Of a stretch of DNA of 64,000 nucleotides, positions 13,844 through 24,200 are shown piece after piece. The DNA is from Styela clava (lineage: Eukaryota > Chordata > Ascidiacea > Stolidobranchia > Styelidae), in NCBI RefSeq assembly GCF_964204865.1, contig NC_135255.1:12615135-12679134 (forward strand), given 5' to 3'. Made by a program: the position numbers and the translations under genes. Numbering within the stretch: the first letter of the stretch is position 1; each line of letters starts with the position of its first letter. Below the pieces are notes generated by a model. That model searched no databases. It worked only from the letters and a program-made list of their open reading frames with translations, and was not told where the DNA came from.

Positions 13844-14968
13844 CGTATTTATTATAATTAAGAATTAACCTGTAAATATTAAAGTAACAGTTCGTTTATT
13901 CAATTAAGGCTAGGCCACATATGGATAGTAAATCAAAAATGTAATACATACATCAATGACGTACCAAATTCAACAGTATTACAATGCATTTTTTTTTAAT
14001 ATGCCCAACAAAGTTTTTAACATTCGCATGAAATTGTTATATTCGGCAACAGGTCTCAAATCGATGATATCATTTTGTTGGGCGAAGTTTCCATCAAAAT
14101 GAATGAATATTCAATTTCAATATTATTGATATACTTTAAAATTGTGAAATAACCATTCACAAAACTTGCCGTCTCGTTCCATGCATTAATTTATTTCCTT
14201 TTTTTATACTTGAAAATCTGAGAATTTATTGACATTACAACAAATAGATGCTAGTTCAACTCATTTGGTCCAAAGTTAAACATGATAATATACAGTGTTT
14301 TTGTATGAAACCAATACAAATGAAAATCATTGGAATAACATTAATCGTTCCACGTTGATTCATTTTTGTATACTACACTTGTAAAAGAGTATAATTATAT
14401 GTTAGTTCACTGATCAACTACACATTCCTCAAACTTGCAAAAGTATCAATAGAAATGCAGTATGGTACAGTTCTCCAATTTCAAGAATAACCCCAACATT
14501 AGAAGACATCAATTATACCAGTGAATGCAAACCGCTCCTTTATGAGACAGTCTGGGCCTCCATATCGCCAAACTGGCACTGTGCAAATAAACTGAAGGAT
14601 ACACAATCTGAAAATGTCACCATTGACCATTGGATTCCCAAAAATAATACAATTTACCAAAAAAAAAAAATTTTACTGTAGGATTCAAGAGTTTTTAGCA
14701 AAAAAATGTTGACAGAAATATTTTGGTCACATGATGGCAGACACACGTAAAATTATTATCGAGACAAGCATGGCGCAAATTACCGCCGTACCAGACACCC
14801 TCGTTACAGAGACAAATAGAGTGTTAGTTTTATTGAACCAAATATAGACAGATCTTGGCATCAGGAGACTGTGCTCTATTGGAAATGACTTTCATGATCT
14901 ATATCTGAGAATTGGTTTAAAATGTAATGCATCAAGTCAATGGGAAATATCAAAATAAGCAGAATTTA
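13844..14968. other. Spacer between SART1 and C1orf131 homologue
   Basis: About 1.1 kb of AT-rich DNA that should contain the SART1 promoter and the 3' UTR of the next gene. A TTTATT at 14965-14970 (AATAAA on the minus strand) overlaps the C1orf131 stop codon and may be its poly(A) signal. No coding sequence or repeat was recognised. The spacing is too wide for an ascidian- or nematode-style operon. Confidence 0.45.
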
Positions 14969-15673
14969 TTATCGGCGCCTGTTTACAGATTTAATATCTT
15001 TTGATGAAAGTTTTAAAACTCCATCCTTATATTTTCCAATTTGCGGATTCAAACTTTTATCGCCTTGTTTCCAGAATTTCGGCATGCCACTCGTCTTTTC
15101 TTTATATTCGGTTCTATTGTTCGACAATATATTATTGCCAGAACTTGTATCTTGTTTCAATCTTTTTTGTTCTTCCATGAGAATTTTATAATTAACATAT
15201 TTCCGTTTTGTCGGTTTTGCTCCAAGTTTTATTGCTCTTTTTCTTTCATGTTCTCTCTGTTCTTCTTTCGAAAATGCCTTCATTCCAAACGAGCCAACGC
15301 TGAATTTTAATTTTTCTAAAACTTCCGAAGAATTTAGTCTTTCATTTGTATATTTAGACTTTGGAATATTGAACTGTGAGTCTGTACCAACAATAGTTGG
15401 TGATGCTTTTTTTATTTCCGGTTCTTCATTTTTAGTTTTTTTACTTTTAAATATGACAATTTCAACTTCCTTTTTTAATTTATTATCATTTTCCTCTTTC
15501 GTCATCACCGTGGATGGAATTATGGGGGTATTGGGTTGTGTTTCTTTAGGCTGTGTTTCACCTAAAAATTCTGAAGCATATTTATCCAAAATACTTAAAA
15601 TTTTATCATTATCTGCTTCCTTCATGGACACTTTGTCCTTTATTTCCATCTTATGGCGCCTACGTTTAGTCAT
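14969..15673 (-). CDS. C1orf131: C1orf131 homologue (DUF4602 family), intronless
   Basis: Single-exon frame of 234 residues, slightly shorter than the roughly 290-residue human protein. The signature LGAKPTKRKYVNYKILMEEQ (about 150-170) matches the conserved LGAKPPK..YVNYK motif of C1orf131. The C-terminal GKYKDGVLKLSSKDI matches the family's GKFKNGTLILSPVDI-type tail. The family is linked to nucleolar pre-ribosome (small-subunit processome) assembly. That role comes from family knowledge, not from this sequence. The rest is Lys/Glu-rich and probably disordered. The chosen ATG is preceded 15 bases upstream on the minus strand by an acceptor-like TTATTTTTCAG, so the mRNA may start with a spliced or trans-spliced leader. 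It lies upstream of SART1 on the same strand. Confidence 0.88.
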   Translation of the reverse strand: MTKRRRHKMEIKDKVSMKEADNDKILSILDKYASEFLGETQPKETQPNTPIIPSTVMTKEENDNKLKKEVEIVIFKSKKTKNEEPEIKKASPTIVGTDSQFNIPKSKYTNERLNSSEVLEKLKFSVGSFGMKAFSKEEQREHERKRAIKLGAKPTKRKYVNYKILMEEQKRLKQDTSSGNNILSNNRTEYKEKTSGMPKFWKQGDKSLNPQIGKYKDGVLKLSSKDIKSVNRRR

Positions 15674-16001
15674 TTTCGCGATTCAAGCCTGAAAAATAAG
15701 AGAAACAGTACCGTAAATGATATGAAATTAGATGATACATTTTTGTTATAAATTGATTTCAAAATTTGTCTGTATGTCACTTGTGCACATAAATTTGTGT
15801 GTTTCCATGCCACTGGAGCCCTTTAAAAATCGAAATTTACACCACTGCGACATACAGGTACCCTACTGCCCTCTTGAAGCGTTGCACTAGAAAGTACCGT
15901 AGTCCTGTAGTTGAGCTGTCCGCCTCCCGTGCAGAGCACTGTACTGAGCAGCGGGCCCCCATACTGAAGTATGTATTCAGCTATCCCTAGTCCTTTTACA
16001 C
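15674..16001. other. Spacer left of hAT remnant
   Basis: Non-coding, with a moderately GC-richer patch near 15880-15960 of unknown origin. The last 8 bases (15994-16001, TTTTACAC) are the left target-site duplication of the following element. Confidence 0.4.
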
Positions 16002-16684
16002 CATTCGTTTTCAAACTGGGGTCCGCGGTCGCTTAGGGGTCCGTGAAGCGATTTTAGGGAGACCGCGAGACAGCGTTAATCTCGGCACAGAAGCACTTTG
16101 ATCTGAAGTAAAGTTTTGATGTCTTGCTTTTACAGTGTTTCTACAAAGCATGACACGCTCTAACAAAGACATTATTACTGTGTTACGTAACAAATGTTGG
16201 GGAAAGTGGCAAGTACCGTAAATCGGAGTGTGTGGTTTATGGAAGGCGCGCGCATCTGATTAAAAATAAGACCCGCGGCCCGCCATAAAAAATAAATTTA
16301 GATATAACAATTCATATGTGAAATTTGGTTTTGCTGTGATAGTTCTGGAGGAAAAAAAGACCATAGTTGGACCGTCCAATCCCGATGTCACTAAAACTGC
16401 TTCATTCCATTTGCAACAACTTACGAATGTGCGGGCATCTTTTTCTATGTTACTCACTATTAAAACAAGATATGAGAGTTGCATTATCCAAAACAGAACC
16501 CAAGGTAGACTAACTAGTGGGAGCTGAGCAGGCGCACACATCTCATTGAACACTCTTAATGTCATTCAATAGATGAATGCTTGATATACTGCGTTGTTAT
16601 AATTTCTTTGGTGGACCACGAGTCATCAGAAAAATTGAAAGGGAACCGTTATGCATTATTTTTCAAAAAGTTCGAGAACCACTG
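16002..16684. mobile_element. Degenerate hAT element with target duplication
   Basis: The left end CATTCGTTTTCAAACTGGGG and the right end (reverse complement CAGTGGTTCTCGAACTTTTT) are degenerate inverted repeats of the CAGTGGTTCTCAAACT type common in hAT elements. Flanks are TTTTACAC (15994-16001) and TTCTACAC (16685-16692), 7 of 8 bases identical. The interior has stops in all frames and no recognisable transposase, so it is non-autonomous or dead. Confidence 0.65.
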
Positions 16685-16692
16685 TTCTACAC

Positions 16693-18759
16693 AATCCGTA
16701 GCCTGGTGGTAGGTACCTACTACAGCTACAATCGTGACAATCAATCAGCCGTTCACCTACACAGTGTCACCGTCTACATTAGGTTGTGGTAACGTGTATT
16801 TGAGCTTGAGACAAAACAATAAAATTTACAACATCACATTTTAGGATTTAGTTTCGCTCACGATGAACTGTCATTCACACAAAAAACTGAAATATATTTA
16901 TCTGCACCAAAGTGACTAGCCTATAGTCATTTTGATTTGCACTCCTGCTTGTCAAAAAAACGGAGTCATGCTGCTCGGAGTCCTGAATCCCTCTGTGATC
17001 AGCACCGGTGTGCATTTGGTGATGAAATATAAAAAAAATATTCACGAAAATTGACCCACGCCTCTCAGTCCAGATCAGTAGTGAAAGCAATTTAGTGTTT
17101 TTCAGTTTATGTTGAAAATGTTGATTCTGACCGCCATGTATCTGTTTATGGAAATCTGAACTGAGACACCGAGGGTTGTGAAATTTCTGTTCCGGTTTCA
17201 ACTCCATTAATGGCAAAAAATATCCGATCCCGAATCCACATATTGTGTTTTATTATGTAACAATTATTCCATATATACATATGTTAACTTCGTCATGGAG
17301 GGTTTTTATTTTGTCAAATTTTATATACGATAAAAATATTATTAACTGTGAAAAAAGTATTGCAACTAAAAATGGTAAACTGTTAATCCGCATGATGAAG
17401 AGGTGGAAATTTACAAAAAGCTCGTTTTTTAAGTGCAATGATATTTACGTAATATTGTGTTTATATAAATGTGATGTTTTTATTATAGTAAAAAAATCCA
17501 CAGCCCTGGATATAGAAAATAGACAAAAATCGATGTAAAAGATCAAGCTGAGTACGTAAAACTTTAACAGCTTATGTTTCGTGAGTATACACAAGTGGAT
17601 ACATAAAAGTCATTTCGTTTTGTAGTGACTTTATGAGTGTGGGTTGTGCTATGCAGTGGTTCTAAACATTTGCAAGCCTTCCGAACACCTGGGCTATTCT
17701 GCAAGCCAGTATGTTCCCCAGCTTTTCATTTTAGGGGGGGGGGGGTGTTTCGAAGTTTAGGGGGTGGAAAATAATTTGCTATTGCGATGAAACTATTTGT
17801 ACTTTCAAAAAATTGGTATGTATTTAAGAAACAATGTACATGAGGGGGCTCCCAAGTTGATTGACGGCGAGCCAAAATACACAGCAGAATAAAAATGTAG
17901 GGCCAGAAAAGGCGAGCGAAAAGTGCGCGACGACACGGCTGGGGTTCACGGCTGAAAATTTTGAGAAATAGGCACCAAAATAGGTTCTAAGCTTGATTTT
18001 AGATACATCTAGCATCGCAGTTTGTTATGTAATGAAATTAATAATTATAATATTTAGCTGATAGAATTCCCGAGGAATAAATAACAAGCCCGGCTTTCAG
18101 CAAGTAATTTACGACTTATAGTGACTAATGAAGTTACCTGCTCATCTAGCATATGGCATCGTATGAATGGCTACTTATGGCTTGTTTTGTTACACATTTC
18201 ACATTTTTTGAACATGATCGTTTGACTTTTGTACGAATCAAGCGATGAATTAAATTTCGAAATACGCGCGTCAACTGATCATAATGGCGCATAATGTTGT
18301 ATTCCTTCAGAACTGAAATTTTAGGGGGTGTGTTCACCCCCTATAGGGGGGGGGGGTGTTCACTGCTGCATTCTTCTGCCGAACCTCATATTATTGAACA
18401 TTTCAATTAGCGCAATCGGAAACTTATAATAAGTAACCTAATTTTTTGTTATATATCAGTGGTTCCTACCCTAGAGGATTTTAGCACTCGTGACCTCTTG
18501 TTCACCATCTCAAAAATACGAGCATGCGTTGCGCCGTAAATATATACTACTGCGGTTGCGCACATTCTAGATAGGCCATCTCGATTTACTTTGATAAAAG
18601 CAAAGTAATTGTCGTTCTATTTTCGTTTCTTGGGAATATTAGGAATTTAGAAATATTTTCTACGTCTACCTTGCAGTCATGTGAAACTTTCGTTATATGT
18701 AGACAAGGTTCGACCGGTATCTTTAGGTCAAATGGCCTGCCGACCTACTACAAAGCTTA
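16693..18759. other. Intergenic, transposon debris
   Basis: No gene supported. Two isolated hAT-like left ends occur, CAGTGGTTCTAAAC near 17654 and CAGTGGTTCCTACCC near 18457, without matching right ends. G-runs of about 10 bases occur near 17735 and 18345, the second beside a GGGGGTGTGTTCACCCCC palindrome (about 18324-18341). Confidence 0.5.
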
Positions 18760-19111
18760 GAATTAGGATAGGATTTACATATTTATCTCGGGGGAGAGAA
18801 AAGCCGATAAGACGGCTTATCCATATGGCGAACCACGGCCTCTCGTCCGGTTACCATTCCAAGTCGGGTATGGGATTAATTTTACTGTATTGTTTGTTTT
18901 CGGAAGCATGGACTTGGTGGTGGAGGAAGCCGTAACCGACCAGCGGTTACGTGAACCACCCAACGACAGGAAGGAGTCCAGCAATCCTCTTGCACATAAC
19001 CATCCTTACATGGGATTCGAACCTGCGAACCCACGCAGAGTAATTAGATGTGCGGTGGCGAGCGTATTCTTAACGCTTAGCCCGCTGAGCCACACCACCG
19101 CGCCGCGCCAA
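18760..19111 (-). repeat. tRNA-derived SINE (about 350 bp)
   Basis: Read on the minus strand, the head resembles a tRNA gene: a box-A-like GTGGCTCAGCGGGCTAAG followed by a perfect RNA polymerase III box B, GGTTCGAATCC (plus-strand 19013-19023). A unique body and the tail TAAATATGTAAATCCTATCC follow. Diverged copies lie at 50610-50945 (plus) and 61208-61520 (minus), with a tail fragment at 331-360. All share the phrases CGAGAGGCC and GGTCGGTTACGGC or close variants. The body matches no SINE family I can name. Confidence 0.8.
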
Positions 19112-21228
19112 TTTGCGGAGCAAAGTGGCATTCATAATGTTATTTTGATTTGTAAATCCCAAGTCCCATTATAACCCAACAATTCATGCACGAGAAAGTG
19201 AAAACACCATGTGAAATGAAATGAAACTAGTTAGACCGGAAGCATAAAGTATGCAGAGAAAATTGCATAAAAATCAATTTTGACACCGGTATCGTAGCCC
19301 CTTCCAACTGTTCTGTGGCAGTCAATAATAGTCATTGTTGCGTCTAATGATTTTTTTCAGTGCGAATTCTGCAACGAAATGTTCTTTGCCACAAATTTAT
19401 CACTTGCTGAAGTGTTTCGTTAGGATTTTGAATGGTTGTTCCCTATGACTCAGCGCATACCGTAACTGCGCGTCTTCAACTATCCGTTTACAAGTATCTA
19501 GTTAAAACGTGTAAAATCTTGGTTGTGTATTATATTTTTCAAATAAAACGATGACGACAAAATCAATACGAAGATGCGATAAAACAGTAAAATAACTTAA
19601 CTCAAAACGAGGCAGGAAGCTTGTTTATTACGGTTGAGTTGTTTGCGGTCTGAAGGTTAAGCGTCGAGTACCCAAATATCGGAACATAATTATCAAATCG
19701 TGGCAAATACGTCGCGCGACCAATCAACGCTTGAGCGCTCGTCATAGAGAAGTACATAAAAATCTTACGATACCTGTGGCGATATTATATATGATTTTTT
19801 GATGAAGTCTGCTGACATGAAAAGTTGTAACCGCCAATGACAGAGCTACTAAAACTTAAATCTGAGCGAGTTATTTAAACGTGTAAGTTTGTATATCTGA
19901 TATGAACTATTGATATTTTTTCATAATTGGAAGGCTGGGTAACAGAGAAATTTCCTGATATAGAACTGCTTCAAAGGACCTTTTTCGAAACCCTGGAACA
20001 GCTCAACCGAGCCCCAGGGGTTAGATCGAATCCAGGTTAAAGTAGACCGTACTATAATTTCGCAGAGCAGAAATATAATCGCTATATTTTTGAAATAGAT
20101 CACATAGTTTACTAATATTTCAGACATGCTTCAAAATCGGCACCAGTACGGTAAGGAATTAGCTAATCACTGAGTTTGCTGAAAAGATCAGTGGACAAGT
20201 GTGGAACGTATTCCCCTATTCTATAAAAAAGTTTATTATTGAATTAAAATAGAACATCTTAATTTTGGTTATATTCATATACTTTCTCCTCCTCTTAAAA
20301 TTAGTTGAAAAATAGAAGTAGCCTTATAGCGACCTTATAGCGAATCATATTTAAGAACCAAAAATTGAAATCAATTAGGTCATATGTTGCCTGTAAAACC
20401 GATTTTTAACAACCACAATTGAGCAAACGATCCAAGTCACTCCTCGTTCAAAAAGCGACGTCAAAGTCTTAAATACTAATATCATACTACGTTTTTAAAT
20501 GAAATAATAAAATAAACTTGTTTGACATGTCCAAACATGCCTTCACTGTCGACGTGCCTAAAATAGCCGTAAATATTTCCAAAAATGATGAATTAACAAG
20601 AATAAAAAAATAATGGGTAATGTATGGGAAATTGTTTGCAAATTTTATCCAGTGTACTCAATGCCAAAGTTAGGTTGCTGGAGATTTTTGAGAATTTGAA
20701 ACCGCAGAAAAAGGTTCAAATTGGATTGTCCTTTCATCTCAGAGCATTAAAAACAATCAATGGCGAGACTTGCTTTACAGTGGATTGGCGTTATTTGGCT
20801 GATGTGCGCCACAAGAAACGTTGAATTGCGATGACAAGCCTTTATTTAGCAAGACAGAATGTGGCAGTATTGATTAGGACCATCGCTCGTGTGGCGACAT
20901 AATTTTTTTTTATCTTACCTTCAGTTTACCTTTATCTTACACATGCTAGCATTCAGAAATATACTGATCGACGGGATGAAGGGGTAAGAATTTTTTTTTT
21001 GTCTGACTTGGCGATGTTTCAAACCATTTCAATACTATGAAATATATATGTTTGAATATATTTAATATACGTATCATAGGTAAATATTTTGAAAGATTTT
21101 CATTAAAGTTTGATAGCATTGGTGTTGGAGTACGTGAAAAAGTTTTCTTTGTAGATCTAATCAATGGGAAGTAAATTGATAGAATAAAACAAAGATTATG
21201 AATTGTATGGTGTTCTCATATTGTACAG
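19112..21228. other. Region upstream of the GGT-like gene
   Basis: Should contain the promoter and missing first exon of the GGT-like gene, which would encode a cytoplasmic tail and signal anchor of some 20-30 residues. I could not place that exon. The open stretch 20624-20824 resembles no family and is probably chance. No repeat is clear. Confidence 0.4.
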
Positions 21229-24200
21229 TAAACAATCAAACGACGGGGCCTCTTACAAGGAATTTGAATTCGCAGCTGTAGTATGTAACAATTCGATTTC
21301 AAGCACGGTGGGAAAGGATATTCTTGCCGAGGGAGGTTCCGTTGTCGATGCTGCGATTGCGTCTATGTTAACACTTGGTGTGATATCGCTTCAAAGGTAA
21401 TTCAAAATTTTACTTGTGACATATTAAAAAACAGTTCAACAGTATAATTGTTAAAATTCAAAAAAATGCCGTTATGGAATGGAGTAAAAAAACCAAGATT
21501 TTTGTAATTTTTTGTAAACTTCTCAATTTCATGTTTACTATGTCGATATTTCATCATATATAATAGTGCCGGTATCGGAGGCGGATGTATCATGATTTAC
21601 TACGATGCAGAATCTGGAAACGAATATTCTATTGATGGAAGGTCGATCGCTCCTTTGGCATTAACAAATGGCAAATTTTATGTAGACAACGAGTATGGGC
21701 AAACGTACGGTGAGTGTTAATCGGTTTCATATTCTGAAATCGGTTTTTATTTTACGTAAACTGTCTGAGATGACGAGAAGTACAGCAATCCATTCGCATA
21801 ACCATCTCGCGCTGATGAATATATGCTTGTTAATAAGCCGTAACAAAATCGTGCAGAAATATCCAATATTTTTCGCTACTCCAGGCTTGTTTTTAGGGTT
21901 TGAAGAAAGAGTGCCAGAAGGTACTTTCGTTATTTCTTATTTTAGGGAAATCCTCCATCGGAATTCCCGGCGAAATTCTAGGATTCTGGGAAGCTCATAG
22001 GATGTTTGGAAAACTACCATGGTCACGCGTATTTGAGCCCGCAATTCTAGTAGCTGAAAAAGGGTTTAAAATGACTTCGTCCACAGAAAACTGGCTGGAC
22101 CTCATGATGCCATTGGTGCAAGAGAACAAACGGTTGAAGTAAGACATTTTATTTGAATTCCAACCAAATGCAGAAGGATAGACTAATTGATTCAACAAGT
22201 GGCCATATTTTATCACATTTTCAGAATAACTCTTTCTATAAAACAGAGCACAGAAATATCAATTCATGTTCATTCTTTCAAACTTTTCCACAATTGACGG
22301 AAGAAATCGTGGATGCAAAAAGTAATAGACAATACAGGACAAGAATTAGAGGCCATAATAATATCAGAAATTGTTTGTTTTAATAAAAATAAGCACTGGG
22401 CTTATGGGCAAACAAAAAACTTATAATTGTTTAAAAATGGTTTATTTTAGAAAATTTCTCCAACGTTCAGATGGAACATTTAAAAGAGCTGGAGATATAA
22501 TAACACGGCTGACCTTAGCTGTAACTCTTCGTACAATAGCAACAGAAGGAGCTGATGCCTTTTATAACGGAAGTTTGACTCAATTGATATTAGATGATAT
22601 ACACGATGGGTTCGGATTTCCGTCTGTGATCGAAAAGAAAGATTTCACTCAATATAGGTCTGTCGTACAATGGATGTTTGTTTCCAGAATTAAATTTTGT
22701 TATACGTTTAAATGGTTATAAAATTAATATAGTTCGGTACCCGAATATTTTGATATCAAATTAAGTCATGCGTAAATATCAGCTAGTATTGTGCTTTACA
22801 TCAGGGTGTGCAACTTTTAATACAGGAGGATCAGATACAAATGACTTGGTGAAACTGCAACATATTATAGGCAACATATAGGCCTTCTGATAGTTACAGG
22901 AACAATTTTGGTTTTTGCGGGCCGCATTTGGCCCGCGGGCCGCAGGTTGCACATCCCTGCTTTACATAAACCATAAATTTAATGTTTCGAAAAATGCCTC
23001 AAATCTTTTTTGGACTACACAATGTGTCTGATAAAATAGTAAATACTGTGCATTTAGGGCTGGGAATGATTAATCGGTTAACCGATTTTAGATGGTTAAG
23101 GGTTACAATTTATTTTTACCGTTAAATGACATCTCAGGCATAAATCATCTTCATTCTGTACAATTTCTTCGAAAATGACTAGCATTGTCAGGAAAGAGTC
23201 AAAAACGCTTTGAATTGATAATATTTCCGGTCGTGTTGTAACACTCTCTGATGGTACACTCGTATCACAGCATACGAAACTGATAGAGCAAGAAGCTCCT
23301 GATCGCAGTTGGTGCTGTTTTCTTTATGACATCTCAAAAAGCAAGTCACACATCGAACACGGAAGGTTTTGTCACATAAATGACATTCAATAACGGAATC
23401 GGTTTTACTGAAATACTTCCATATAAGTACGCTGCATATCTTTTGCAGTAGAGCAATCGTGAAACTATCTTGATCTGTAAACAATTTCGAGCGATATCGG
23501 GATAAGATTACGAGAAATTGTTTTGGAACGTAACGAGCTTGAATTATATCTTATTACGTCAAGCGTCGGTCACTCGGGTGAACGGTTCAATTCATCCGGG
23601 TAAAATGCTTCCCCCGAAATTTCCAGATCCAGTATGATTATATGTATATACTACGTTCTTGAACACCACATAAAACTGCAGTTTAGACTTCCACTTTGTA
23701 GAATTTAACCAATCAACTCGAGATTCTACTAAAAAAACGTTAAAAAACGCCTAACACCGATTCTAAAACCTTGATATGAAAAGCATTGCATTTCTTAATC
23801 TTCTCATTTTCACCAGGTTATAATTTAATAACTTGCCTCTTATTATTGCTCGGAGTTATTTGGATCTTAATTTGCAAGCATTCAATTACAGAGTTCAAAT
23901 GAAAGAAACGGTTAAGCTGCAGCTGAATGAGAATCTTACGCTGGTTGTACCAGGAGCGCCATCAGGAGGACCCGTGCTCGCCTATTTACTTGGCATTCTA
24001 AAAGGTAATAATATAAAACCCAATTCGGGTTTCGCACGTGCGGTATTGAAAAGTTACGCTGTTGAAAATCGTCACAAATGATTGCGACGACAAATGATTG
24101 TGATGGAATCGGCTGACAAACTTTGAATGCCACCACTGAATGCCATTCTCAGTCAATCACCGACCTCAAATTCTTGTATAAATAAAACACAATCCGTCAA

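Noticed and set aside
17640-18470. Two CAGTGGTTC ends as one hAT element
   Set aside because: Both are in the same orientation and neither has an inverted partner or target duplication, so only debris can be claimed.
20624-20824. 66-codon frame upstream of the GGT-like gene as its first exon
   Set aside because: No signal-anchor segment, no donor site that joins in phase, and no similarity to GGT N-termini.
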